This document shows, one piece after another, positions 20,267-28,461 of a DNA stretch of 28,461 nt; positions within the stretch are counted from its first letter, which is position 1, and every line of letters starts with the position of its first letter. The notes under the pieces are model-generated. The model ran no database searches, had not been told where the DNA came from, and saw only the letters and a list, made by a program, of their open reading frames with translations. The position numbers were made by a program, and so were the translations under genes. Location of the stretch: positions 1 to 28,461 of IMG/VR virus record IMGVR_UViG_3300006789_000113, one strand, 5' to 3'. The DNA is from a virus.

Positions 20267-22041
20267 TAGAGGTAGTTCAAGACGGTTTATCAAATAGAAA
20301 TACAATAATACCATTTGATGATTATCTTGAATTAGAAAAAAAGAATGCTTTTAATAAAGAAATGTATAAGTCATATTATATGTTTGATGATACGTTTACA
20401 ACACATGTCATAACTAATAAAAGTGTTAAAGGATATAACGGTTTAGTGTATCCTAATAGAATAATTATAGATGTGGATAAAGGAGATATTGATGGAGAAA
20501 ATCTACAAAATTATCTTAGACATGTTTGTAATGAGTTGTTTGATTTTGGTATTGATAGCAACCACGTTAATGTTTGGTTTAGTGGTAGCGGTTATCATGT
20601 CGAGTTACTTAACATTTTTGGGTTTCAACCTAATAAAAACTTACATGTTAAAGTTAAAGCAACTCTAAGTGAACATTTTAGTTTTGGTGATAACATATAT
20701 GATAAAACTAGAATCATAAGATCTAATTGGTCGTTAAATAAAAAGACTAATTTGTATAAAGTGTGGATACCTTTAGAAGATATCTGGACTATATCATATG
20801 ATGAAGTTTGTAAGATAGCTAAATCAAAGCAATCTTATAATCAATATGTTAAAACAAAACCAAACTTCTATGCAACATTAAACTCACAAGACGTTATAAT
20901 AGATCCATATTTACAATCATCTATTATATCAAGTCTTAACAATACAGCTAGTCTCACACCAACTAGAAGCGGTGAAACTAATTCAGTAGTTACATGTGTT
21001 CAGCATATATTTAATGAAGGACCTAGTCAAGGTTCAAGAAATAAAAACATGATGCGTATGATAAGTTCTTGGAAAAGAGCTGGAATACCATTCATAGTTA
21101 CATTAAACGGTATGATTAAATGGGCACAAAATGAATTAAATACATCAGAAATCGAAAGAACTGTTATGAATGTATACGACAATCAATATATATATGGTTG
21201 TGACGATGCAATTTTAATGGAATATTGCGATCCAAAATGTATACACTTTAAACGTAAAGATTATGTACTTGATATTAGAGATGTAGATTCATTAGAAGAT
21301 ACATTTACAGAGTACATTATGAAAGACTTTACAGAGCGTAGTGTAAACATTAATGATGTATTTCCAGGTGGACCTGATTACTTGTTTAAACCTGGAGAAC
21401 TAGTTGTCTTTAGTGGTGATACTGGTATGGGTAAGACTGCTTTTGTACAAAACTTAGTAACACAGTCAAAGAAAGATACTTTGTTTCTATCATTAGAAAT
21501 GAATGAAATATTAATTTGGAGACGATTTGTTCAGATAGCTAAAGGACAAACAGCTGAGTGGGTACAAAATCAATACAAAAGCAATCCAGATTTTAGTGCT
21601 AAAGACATGTTAGATCATATTAAAATTATGGTTATAGCACCAGAGATTGAAGCTGTTAAGAAAGTAGTAGCACAGTATCAACCTAACATACTTGTTGTAG
21701 ATACAACAGACGAAATGCAAGTAGATAGATTTGATGGTGAAATACAAAAACAAAATGTAGTTATAGATGCTTTAAAACAAATAGCACAACGTAACAACAC
21801 TTTAATATTTGCTGTTCATCATTTGAATAAAGCTAGTGCAGCACAAGGTACTGTAGGGTTGCATTCATTAAAAGGTTCGTCTAATGTAGTACAAAAAGCT
21901 GATAAAGTTATTGTACTTAAAGGAAATCGTAACGAAGTTTATAGAACTATTCAGTCAGAAAAATCAAGAGACGATGGTAAGCTAGAATTTGTTACAGAAT
22001 TTCAACCTGAAACAATGACATTTAAACGAATAGAAATATAA
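20248..22041 (+). CDS. Primase-helicase: archaeo-eukaryotic primase fused to RecA/DnaB-type helicase
   Basis: This 597-residue protein has two catalytic parts. The N-terminal archaeo-eukaryotic primase shows IIIDVD at 72-77 (Asp75, Asp77), then WFSGSGYHVEL with His117, then KTRIIRSNWSLNKKTN at 153-168, the three usual primase motifs. Cys250, Cys318, Cys327 and Cys331 with His333 (YCDPKCIHF) look like a metal site, as in PriCT or PriL-type domains. The helicase has Walker A GDTGMGKT at 390-397, Walker B ILVVDTTDE at 481-489 and a motif with HHLNK at 524-528. One chain would both prime and unwind DNA. No polymerase gene is seen in the window, so a host polymerase or one outside the window would extend the primers. 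Confidence 0.85.
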   Translation: MENNKVVEVVQDGLSNRNTIIPFDDYLELEKKNAFNKEMYKSYYMFDDTFTTHVITNKSVKGYNGLVYPNRIIIDVDKGDIDGENLQNYLRHVCNELFDFGIDSNHVNVWFSGSGYHVELLNIFGFQPNKNLHVKVKATLSEHFSFGDNIYDKTRIIRSNWSLNKKTNLYKVWIPLEDIWTISYDEVCKIAKSKQSYNQYVKTKPNFYATLNSQDVIIDPYLQSSIISSLNNTASLTPTRSGETNSVVTCVQHIFNEGPSQGSRNKNMMRMISSWKRAGIPFIVTLNGMIKWAQNELNTSEIERTVMNVYDNQYIYGCDDAILMEYCDPKCIHFKRKDYVLDIRDVDSLEDTFTEYIMKDFTERSVNINDVFPGGPDYLFKPGELVVFSGDTGMGKTAFVQNLVTQSKKDTLFLSLEMNEILIWRRFVQIAKGQTAEWVQNQYKSNPDFSAKDMLDHIKIMVIAPEIEAVKKVVAQYQPNILVVDTTDEMQVDRFDGEIQKQNVVIDALKQIAQRNNTLIFAVHHLNKASAAQGTVGLHSLKGSSNVVQKADKVIVLKGNRNEVYRTIQSEKSRDDGKLEFVTEFQPETMTFKRIEI

Positions 22042-22051
22042 AGGAGAGGTT

Positions 22052-22261
22052 ATGTTTAAAGTAATTAGAAGTAAAAGTGATAAGAATGTTTATCAAACAA
22101 AAATAAGATGCTTTAGTGTGTTTGATATTGGTTGGTATGTTACCAAACAATTAGGTAAGCATCGTGGTATTTTTATGGGTATAGATAATAAACAAATACA
22201 TTTAACATTTAGAAGTTGGAATACTACTTTAGTTAATGATGGTAAAGTTTATGACGCATAA
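22052..22261 (+). CDS. 69-aa unknown protein
   Basis: The protein begins MFKVIRSKSDKNVYQTKIRC and is basic, with a Trp-rich middle (FDIGWYVTKQLGKHRGIFM) and a beta-prone end. It has an AAGGAGAGG site and starts 10 nt after the primase-helicase. The resolvase start lies within its last codons. No family is recognised. Confidence 0.55.
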   Translation: MFKVIRSKSDKNVYQTKIRCFSVFDIGWYVTKQLGKHRGIFMGIDNKQIHLTFRSWNTTLVNDGKVYDA

Positions 22262-22586
22262 AAATAAAATACGTGGTAATAACCTTGAAAGAGAATGTGT
22301 TAACATTGCTAAAGAGGAAGGGCTCTCTGCTGAGAGAGCCTATGCCTCCAATGGTAAAGCATTAGGTAAATCTGAACAAGTTGATTGTTTAGTTGAAGGA
22401 TATGCAGTCCAAGCTAAAATGAAAAAAAAGATTGCACAATGGTTATATCCTAAACATCACGCAGATGATGTAGACTTAGTTGTTACACGTATGGATCGCA
22501 AAGAAGCACTAGCTGTAATACCATATAAAGAATGGATTAGATTAATTAAAATAGAAAAGGAGATGAAATCTAATGAAGATGGATAA
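22251..22586 (+). CDS. Hjc-like Holliday-junction resolvase/nuclease
   Basis: This 111-residue protein has a restriction-endonuclease-like core. RGNNLERECVNIAKEEG holds Glu13 or Glu15, GKSEQVDCLVEGYAVQAK gives Asp45 and Gln54-x-Lys56, and a segment DDVDLVVTRMDRKEALAVIP follows. This fits archaeal Hjc and its phage relatives, which cut four-way junctions as dimers. Start 22251 is chosen over an in-frame ATG at 22236 because it better fits the family's length. It would resolve recombination intermediates made by the annealing protein before packaging. Confidence 0.7.
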   Translation: MTHKNKIRGNNLERECVNIAKEEGLSAERAYASNGKALGKSEQVDCLVEGYAVQAKMKKKIAQWLYPKHHADDVDLVVTRMDRKEALAVIPYKEWIRLIKIEKEMKSNEDG

Positions 22587-22743
22587 AAGAGAAATACAAG
22601 CTATCATGTCACTAGCTAAAAAAATATTACAAGAACAAGATAAACAAGACATAGAAGTAATTAGAAAATCAGAAGATCAACATGACATGACCGATTATTC
22701 TTTTGATGTTGTTAATGATAAAGAATGTGAGGTATCTAAATGA
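22573..22743 (+). CDS. 56-aa acidic unknown protein
   Basis: The frame reads MKMDKREIQAIMSLAKKILQ, then EQDKQDIEVIRKSEDQ, ending CEVSK. GGAG lies about 10 nt upstream. It overlaps the resolvase end by 14 nt and its TGA overlaps the next ATG (ATGA). Mostly helical and charged; no family is recognised. Confidence 0.55.
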   Translation: MKMDKREIQAIMSLAKKILQEQDKQDIEVIRKSEDQHDMTDYSFDVVNDKECEVSK

Positions 22744-22925
22744 GCCAATATATAGGAGTTGAAGATCAAGTACAATTTGTATTAGAGTTTTATAATCCTG
22801 CAGAAGTATTACTATTAAAGTCTGCTTTAGTTAATTATAAGAAAGCACCTTTTGTAAGTAAGATAGAACACGTAGTGTTAGCAGAGTTGTTAGATCGTGT
22901 AAACGAGCTAGAGGAGACTTTATAA
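22740..22925 (+). CDS. 61-aa helical unknown protein
   Basis: The protein reads MSQYIGVEDQVQFVLEFYNP and then AEVLLLKSALVNYKKAPF, a helical sequence without Cys. It is coupled by ATGA to the gene before and by TAATG to the one after. No family is recognised. Confidence 0.5.
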   Translation: MSQYIGVEDQVQFVLEFYNPAEVLLLKSALVNYKKAPFVSKIEHVVLAELLDRVNELEETL

Positions 22926-23074
22926 TGGAATGTACTATATGCACAAACGGTAGTCCAGCATCAGAACCAGTAGAAACAGAAACAGAAGGTATGTATATAG
23001 CTTTATGTACTGGTTGTAAAGACTGGGGAGAGTTTACTACTGAAGAATATCGAGAAAAAGAAGAGTCTAATTAG
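22925..23074 (+). CDS. 49-aa zinc-ribbon-like protein
   Basis: The frame begins MECTICTNGSPASEPVETET and has two Cys pairs, Cys3-x2-Cys6 and Cys28-x2-Cys31 (LCTGCKDWG), the spacing of a small zinc ribbon. The tail is acidic. It is the last gene of the rightward block and is coupled by TAATG. Such mini-zinc proteins may bind nucleic acid or a polymerase; the target is unknown. Confidence 0.6.
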   Translation: MECTICTNGSPASEPVETETEGMYIALCTGCKDWGEFTTEEYREKEESN

Positions 23075-23080
23075 AATTAT

Positions 23081-23114
23081 AGGGCAGATGTTTCGTTAAC
23101 TTGTCATCTGTCCT
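23081..23114 (+). terminator. Hairpin after last rightward gene
   Basis: AGGGCAGATG (23081-23090) pairs with CATCTGTCCT (23105-23114), 10 bp with one G-U pair that favours RNA from the plus strand. The loop has 14 nt. It follows the last stop codon by 6 nt. No T run follows, as with the other hairpins in this block. Confidence 0.6.
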
Positions 23115-23118
23115 GACA

Positions 23119-23259
23119 ATTATTCCCTCTCTATAATGCGACTTAAAAGGAGTCGAGTGGTTAATTCCACATTGCCCAAGGTTAATGGTTATCACCTAAA
23201 AGAGCAACATGCAGTACTTAATTTGGTTGGCGTTAAATTAAGAACGGAGAGGGAATAAT
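23119..23259 (+). ncRNA. Candidate multi-stem structured RNA
   Basis: ATTATTCCCTCTC (23119-23131) pairs perfectly over 13 bp with GAGAGGGAATAAT (23247-23259). The enclosed 115 nt contain further perfect stems in a row: CGACT/AGTCG (23139-23143 with 23151-23155), GTGG/CCAC (23157-23160 with 23167-23170), TTGC/GCAA (23172-23175 with 23204-23207) and CTTAATTT/AAATTAAG (from about 23217 to 23242). The result is a multi-branched junction closed by a long helix, unlike a simple terminator. It lies between convergent genes with no protein frame. It may be a phage small RNA, a processed RNA or a DNA structure used in replication or packaging. No known RNA family is recognised. Confidence 0.45.
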
Positions 23260-23280
23260 AAAGAGGAGGCGAGGTAAAAA

Positions 23281-23294
23281 TTCAGCCACCGAAA
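23281..23294 (-). terminator. Hairpin/T-run after giant gene; right copy of 14-nt inverted repeat
   Basis: On the minus strand this reads TTTCGGTGGCTGAA followed by TTTTTACC, 8 nt after the giant gene ends. The hairpin TTCGG-TGG-CTGAA with a T5 run resembles a weak intrinsic terminator for leftward transcription. The same 14 nt occur on the plus strand at 13590-13603. Confidence 0.4.
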
Positions 23295-23302
23295 AAAAGA
23301 TA

Positions 23303-26300
23303 TTAGTCCTCAAATAAAGAATAGTCTGCTTCCATATCTACTAGTTCCTGTTCTTCTATCTTACTTCTACGAGCTTCGTGTATCTGATGTAAAGGTAATC
23401 CAGTTAAATAATCTGGAGCCATAGCAGGACTATTGTACGTTCTTTTTACATCTCTAAATAATCTACCATAAGGAAAGTAACTATATAGAGTGTAATCAGT
23501 AAAGGTTTGAAAGTCTTGATTTAGTATAGCGGTTATAGGTTGCATTACAAAACGTCCAATAGGAGGTGTTACAATTTGTAATGGAGCTAATGCTGGGTGA
23601 GGGTAAGAACTAAAGAAAGCACGGTCACGTTCTTTTTTGTCACCAAATAATAAAGCAGCTGTATCTTGCATCCAAGACATAGGTGGTGATAAAGCGTATT
23701 CAAATATACTAGCTATAAATATATTAGCTAATGCTAAGGACATTAAATCCATAGTAAATTGTCTTTGAAACTTTTTATTAGCTAATACATCTCTATTCCA
23801 TTCTGATTGTCTAGCACCTTTATATAATTTTAGACGTCTACCTACACTGTTCCATGCATAAGGTTGGAATCTAGTAAGTACACGACCCAAAGAAGTGTTA
23901 GCAAAGTTAGGTCTAAATGTAGCTTGATACATAAACTGTGAAGACTCAACACCTTTCAATGCATAATTAATTAGAACAGGACTATCAAATGGTACTTGTT
24001 CTTTAATAGGTCCTAATACATTATCTCTCATATTAATATAGTTAGCTAAGAATGCATTACCACGTAGCTTACGCTCTGACCATTTCATAGGTAATGCACC
24101 AAACTCTACAATAGGTACATCAACCTTTAAGTCTCTTGCTACTTCTCTTAAAGTTTTCTTTTCTATCTGTTCACTAGTAGCCTTAGTTAGTATTTGTCCT
24201 TCTTTATAGCTTTTATTCATACGAGAAATAAATTCTTCCCAGAACTTACGAACACCAGCTTTACCAAAGTTTCTATCTAAAGATACCATGTCTAAAAACA
24301 TCTGATCATACACACCTAATGATTCTAACCAAGCATCTATATCTTGTCTAGATTCAAAACCTCTTTTCTTTTTTGCACCAGTAGTTGCATCTACAAAAGT
24401 AAATTCAGCATTCATAGATTGCATCATAGATAATACATCTTTAGTACTATTGGCTTTTCTAAAAGCACTCCAGCCTGTGTCAGCAATAGTATTAACAGTA
24501 CCACCATATACATTAGTAATAGCTGTTTTAGGGTGAGATAACAACGACAGTAATTCAAACCTACCTTCTAAGTCACTAAGCCCTCTTATTCTAGATAACA
24601 CAGCATTACGTCTATCTGCTTCACCAGCACCTGTATTAGGATCTACACTAGGTAGGTCACCAAAAAGTTTACCACCAAATAATTTATTAATTCCTCCAAA
24701 GAATTTTACTGCAGACTCATCACTAGTAACATGATAAAGAGATCCATACTTACCTGTTACATTAACATCTTGTGCTAATTTTTTAGCTCTAGTCATACGT
24801 AAATTATTAACTTCTTTCTTAGCTACTTCAATATTGTTGTTAGCTCTCATTAATATATTTTCTTTTTCAGCACCATTAACACGTATAGCTATTTCAAAAT
24901 CTAATATTTTTTCTTTATCCGCTACGCTTAAAAGCATTTTCTTTCTAGATAGTTTGTTTTTTATGTAACGTTTATACAAAGCTTGATCTTTCTTTTCAAT
25001 ACCATGAATGTTTAATGCTCTGTAATTAGACATACCTATCATATTAGTAAAGGCGTCTCTCATAAATCTTGACCAATTTTCTGCAAACTTTTCTTTCTTA
25101 TTAACTTTGTCAAAGTTTCTTAACAATAGTTCTGAACTAAAACCAGCTAAGTTTGTTAAATGTGCTTTAACTAATTGTTGTTTATATCTTTTAATAATAT
25201 CTAAATCTTTTTTATAAAAAGGAATAAACGCATCGCTTCTATTTTTAAACATAGATGCTGTATATTCACCAACATATCCTTTGTAATTACTTCTTGTAAA
25301 CAAATCTCTTACTTGAGCTTCCGATTCTAACGATCCATTAGTAGCATTGTTCTCAGCATTTCTTTCAAACCTAGCAAGTAACGTAGATTTATAAACACGT
25401 ATAGCTTCTTGCTTTGTCATCTCTTTATATTCAACAGCCATACGTAAATCTAATGGCAACATTTTATGATTACCTGGTTTACTAACTTCTTTAATTTTTC
25501 TTTCTACTTGTTTTTTCATAAACTTTTGTATCTCAGGTATGTTAGCAGCTACATCATAGTGCCCCATACGAGGCATATATCCCCTATACACGTCACCAAC
25601 AATGTGTTTAGCATAGGAAGCCTTACCCATCTCTCTTTTAATAAAGGATTCAACGATTTCTTTTTGTTTAAGATTTAAAGGTCTATCTAAATCTATTTTA
25701 GGATAAGCCATTTCTATTCTATCTCTTATTTGCATATGGTATTTAATGAAAAAGAAATCATTTACACTGAAGAAATCTTGAAAAATAGTTCTATCTGGTG
25801 CTGCTTCTAAGTCAAACTTTTTAAACATAAGACTTACTATTTCTTTTCTAATAAGACCAAATGAATTTAAAAACATTTTTTCCATGTTAGATGTTGCTTC
25901 AACTCCAGTCATCTCACCACTGTCTACCATTTTTTCAATTTCTGTTTTACTTTTACCTTCAAATAATCTATCTTGTTTTGTATTTTTATACAAATCTAAT
26001 TTTACTTTTTGTTTAGATAGATAAGCTCTAATCTTTTTATGATTACTCTTTATATATGATTGATTAATTTGTCCTAAATCTTTTTCAAATTTACTAGCTA
26101 ATCTTTTAGCATATGTAAAAGCGTCTATCATTTCAGATTTACCTTCAGTAGCCCATGGAAATTTTATACCTTTTAACTTAGTTATAGCATTTGTTGAGTC
26201 ATTATAAGCTGCTTTAATTCTTTTTTTAGCTTCAACAGATCTTTCATTAGAAGGGTATTGTCCGTTTTGATATTCATTGACATTCCAAGCATGCTCTACT

Positions 26301-28461
26301 AATAAATCTTTATGTCTCTGTAAGTTAGCATTATCTATACCTAAAAAATTATAGTATCCATTATGCTGTGCTTCAATACCAGAAGACATTAGTTTTTGTA
26401 ACGTATCAAACTTATCTATTCTTTTTCTACCATATTCTAAAGTGCTAGTTGGTACAATAATATTCATAGTCCTAGGTTTTTGTTGACCAAATTTATCTAT
26501 AACAGGTACTGCAGCTTTAATATACTCTAACTCTTCAAAAGTTTCTAGCTTCTCACTAATTTTTTTATAGTTTAGCATCTGATCTATCCAACCAGGCTTA
26601 ACAATTATTTTACCAGTAGTTTTATCTATAATACTTTTAGCACTAAATCTTTCTTCTAATGCATTGTTTAACATTTTTAAGTCTTGAGGTGTTAACGTGT
26701 TTAATCTTCTACCAATACCTTCTAATCTAAACGTTAAATCAATAAAAAATTCTTCAAATCTAGATATAGAAGAAGGGTTTTTAGAAATAATATTTCTAGT
26801 TCTTTCTATTTCTATATCAGCTTCATCTGTTACAAGTTCATTAGGTTTCAATTTCTTTTTCAACCAATCAAACTGTGGTAATATTTCATTCATAATATCA
26901 TTAGTAGTCTGCACTTTATCTTCTACGGTTTGTGTATCTTTTTTAAATCTATTGTTAATATTATTTGGATATTGCTTGTTATATCTTTCTTGTGCGTCTG
27001 CACTTATTTGTTGCTGATCTGAAAGTTTAGGTCTTTTAATTTGACCTTCTGAAGTATCATAAGTTCTACTATTACTAGTATCATAATTATCTGGTAACTC
27101 TTCTGCTACATCAAAAGGTATTTCTTCTTCTAAGAATTTTTTAAGATTAATTTTTTCTTCTGGCATTTTAATTTGTTGAGTTATGTTTTCAGTAATCTCT
27201 TGCAACATTTTATATTGGTCTTTAAAGAATGTTTTTCTATTAGATTCTTTTATTGCTATAGATTTGTATGCAAAATTTAAAGTTGGTCTAAGTTTATTAT
27301 ATATTGCAGCCTTTGTTTTCATGTAACGAGCAAGCTCTACGCTCTCTCCAGAGTTATTACCTAGTTCTACTAAACGTTGTACTTGTCTTCTAATTTTTTT
27401 GTTGACAATAGCTAAATCTTCTTCTGCTCTTTTTAATAAATCTGATGATGTAGATCTGAAATCTCTACTGAGTAACCAACTATCTATTAAAGTTTCTATT
27501 TGTTCGTAGGTCTCTGGCTTGTATGCATTTTTATATTTATCTTTAAGTCTCATAATAATATTGTTCATATCTTTTACTGTTACAACTCTTTCTCCTTGCA
27601 TGTTACCTATGCCACGTAACTGTACTTCAGAGTGCCAATAACCTTTTATATTATATGTTGTATCCATAACATTCTTAACAATCTTTTCTGCTGTTTCACT
27701 TCCTAATCCAGTACTTGCTGCTTCTCTTATAAACTCTTTGCTCTTACCCATACTATAGAATATACCTTGATAGTCCATTAGTTTTTCATGCATATGATAA
27801 GGCTCAGCATCTGTTAATCTTTTTAAATCTTTATCTAATTCAATATGAGTAGTCCAATAATCTTGCATACCAAACCTTTTAAACATTTTGTCACCTTTAA
27901 TCAGTTCTCTTAGTTTAGATATATGAAGTCTTACAACACCTAAATCATCTATGTTAGATATTTCTAAATTCTTTCTAGCTGCTTCATTAAAATAAAACTT
28001 ATAAGGATCTACAAAAAAGTCAGGAGTTTCTCTTACTGCTTTAGCAATGTTAGAATAAAACGGTATGTCATTTCCTAGTTTATTTAAATATGATTCAGCT
28101 AAATAATCACTTCGTTCTATACGTTTAATAGCATCACCATTCATCTTATAAAAATCGTTATGCACACTTTCAATTAATCTTAAAGAATGTAAATGATCTG
28201 TATCTTTAAAATAATTACGCTTATCTTTTACATTGTAAGATTGTTTACCCCACGATATATTAGATTTACCACTTACAGAATCTACAGTAAAATAAGTATC
28301 CCATACTTTGTTTATAATTTTATTATAAAATTCTATTTTAGTAAAGTTTGCAGAGTCAGCCATAAGATTTACAACGTTAACACTATCTAACTGTAATTGT
28401 TTTGCCATTTCAGTAGATGAAAGCTTACCCTTTCTACCTGGTAATGTATCCTTTAATCTTA
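23303..28461 (-). CDS. Giant virion-type protein (ejection/internal protein candidate), N-terminus beyond window
   Basis: The frame has no stop up to the right edge, so more than 1700 residues are present and the true start is outside. An ATG at 28408 exists but has no ribosome binding site, and the frame upstream continues as RLKDTLPGRKGKLSSTEM. The protein is long, Lys-rich and mostly helical, with many coiled-coil stretches and no lysozyme or protease motif that I can see. Near the C-terminus are LGRVLTRFQPYAWNSVGRRL, a hydrophobic helix (MSLALANIFIASIFEYAL) and TGLPLHQIHEARRSKIEEQ. This ending resembles very large phage internal virion or polyvalent proteins (LPD38-type), which enter the host with the DNA. 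It is transcribed leftward, like the late genes, and stands apart from them across the early region. Confidence 0.65.
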   Translation of the reverse strand, partial: RLKDTLPGRKGKLSSTEMAKQLQLDSVNVVNLMADSANFTKIEFYNKIINKVWDTYFTVDSVSGKSNISWGKQSYNVKDKRNYFKDTDHLHSLRLIESVHNDFYKMNGDAIKRIERSDYLAESYLNKLGNDIPFYSNIAKAVRETPDFFVDPYKFYFNEAARKNLEISNIDDLGVVRLHISKLRELIKGDKMFKRFGMQDYWTTHIELDKDLKRLTDAEPYHMHEKLMDYQGIFYSMGKSKEFIREAASTGLGSETAEKIVKNVMDTTYNIKGYWHSEVQLRGIGNMQGERVVTVKDMNNIIMRLKDKYKNAYKPETYEQIETLIDSWLLSRDFRSTSSDLLKRAEEDLAIVNKKIRRQVQRLVELGNNSGESVELARYMKTKAAIYNKLRPTLNFAYKSIAIKESNRKTFFKDQYKMLQEITENITQQIKMPEEKINLKKFLEEEIPFDVAEELPDNYDTSNSRTYDTSEGQIKRPKLSDQQQISADAQERYNKQYPNNINNRFKKDTQTVEDKVQTTNDIMNEILPQFDWLKKKLKPNELVTDEADIEIERTRNIISKNPSSISRFEEFFIDLTFRLEGIGRRLNTLTPQDLKMLNNALEERFSAKSIIDKTTGKIIVKPGWIDQMLNYKKISEKLETFEELEYIKAAVPVIDKFGQQKPRTMNIIVPTSTLEYGRKRIDKFDTLQKLMSSGIEAQHNGYYNFLGIDNANLQRHKDLLVEHAWNVNEYQNGQYPSNERSVEAKKRIKAAYNDSTNAITKLKGIKFPWATEGKSEMIDAFTYAKRLASKFEKDLGQINQSYIKSNHKKIRAYLSKQKVKLDLYKNTKQDRLFEGKSKTEIEKMVDSGEMTGVEATSNMEKMFLNSFGLIRKEIVSLMFKKFDLEAAPDRTIFQDFFSVNDFFFIKYHMQIRDRIEMAYPKIDLDRPLNLKQKEIVESFIKREMGKASYAKHIVGDVYRGYMPRMGHYDVAANIPEIQKFMKKQVERKIKEVSKPGNHKMLPLDLRMAVEYKEMTKQEAIRVYKSTLLARFERNAENNATNGSLESEAQVRDLFTRSNYKGYVGEYTASMFKNRSDAFIPFYKKDLDIIKRYKQQLVKAHLTNLAGFSSELLLRNFDKVNKKEKFAENWSRFMRDAFTNMIGMSNYRALNIHGIEKKDQALYKRYIKNKLSRKKMLLSVADKEKILDFEIAIRVNGAEKENILMRANNNIEVAKKEVNNLRMTRAKKLAQDVNVTGKYGSLYHVTSDESAVKFFGGINKLFGGKLFGDLPSVDPNTGAGEADRRNAVLSRIRGLSDLEGRFELLSLLSHPKTAITNVYGGTVNTIADTGWSAFRKANSTKDVLSMMQSMNAEFTFVDATTGAKKKRGFESRQDIDAWLESLGVYDQMFLDMVSLDRNFGKAGVRKFWEEFISRMNKSYKEGQILTKATSEQIEKKTLREVARDLKVDVPIVEFGALPMKWSERKLRGNAFLANYINMRDNVLGPIKEQVPFDSPVLINYALKGVESSQFMYQATFRPNFANTSLGRVLTRFQPYAWNSVGRRLKLYKGARQSEWNRDVLANKKFQRQFTMDLMSLALANIFIASIFEYALSPPMSWMQDTAALLFGDKKERDRAFFSSYPHPALAPLQIVTPPIGRFVMQPITAILNQDFQTFTDYTLYSYFPYGRLFRDVKRTYNSPAMAPDYLTGLPLHQIHEARRSKIEEQELVDMEADYSLFED

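Noticed and set aside
23119-23259. tRNA or tmRNA gene
   Set aside because: No T-arm GGTTCRA-type loop, no fitting anticodon arm and no CCA end; the stems do not fit a cloverleaf.
13590-23294. Insertion sequence or transposon bounded by the 14-nt inverted repeats
   Set aside because: No transposase or recombinase gene inside, and the enclosed genes include core phage replication functions. A boundary role remains possible and is listed as a finding only.
26697-27017. Rightward frame of 106 hydrophobic residues inside the giant gene
   Set aside because: It is the complement of a Lys/Glu-rich coding strand, which always gives Leu/Phe-rich frames; no start signal.

Overview
This AT-rich window is most of the genome of a tailed double-stranded DNA phage. 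It has both terminase subunits, a P22-like long portal, a scaffold, an HK97-type capsid protein, adaptor-like genes and repetitive tail-fibre genes. The portal type and the giant virion-type protein suggest a short-tailed (podovirus-like) phage. The fibre repeats and small basic proteins resemble marine phage genomes. Many genes have AGGAGG-like ribosome binding sites and a near-consensus sigma70 promoter is present, so a bacterial host is likely, but the species cannot be read from the sequence. No integrase, DNA polymerase, RNA polymerase or lysis gene is visible.

Layout. (1) Bases 1-12336, leftward: the late block. In transcription order: two small genes, terminase small subunit, a 39-aa gene, terminase large subunit, a 50-aa gene overlapping the portal, portal, scaffold, major capsid, a strong hairpin, a small basic protein, adaptor-like genes, small basic genes and tail-fibre genes. 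The last fibre gene is cut by the left edge. (2) Bases 12489-23074, rightward: about 22 tightly packed early/middle genes. First come small unknown genes, then a structured intergenic stretch. Next is an operon with a MazG-like protein and a four-gene ubiquitin-like cassette: a 100-aa modifier ending in Arg-Gly-Gly, a 602-aa protein with an E2-like active-site region, a JAMM metalloprotease and an E1-like adenylating enzyme. A hairpin and a new promoter then lead to the replication/recombination operon: a single-strand-annealing candidate, an SSB-like protein, an archaeo-eukaryotic primase fused to a RecA/DnaB-type helicase, an Hjc-like resolvase and several tiny proteins. (3) Bases 23075-23302: no gene, but strong RNA-like secondary structure. 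(4) Bases 23303-28461, leftward: one giant virion-type gene that stays open to the right edge.

The most interesting system is the ubiquitin-like cassette at 14815-18501. It is compact, with a 57-nt hairpin gap, a 1-nt gap and an ATGA overlap. It has all four activities in the same order (Ubl, E2, JAMM, E1) as the described bacterial Bil antiphage operons, yet it sits inside a phage early region beside the replication genes. The modifier already ends in Gly-Gly, so the JAMM enzyme is more likely a deconjugase than a maturation protease. The E2-like region is buried in a much larger protein with unrecognised flanks. This suggests a phage-owned protein-modification system acting on host or virion proteins, or one that interferes with a related host defence. 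The target is unknown.
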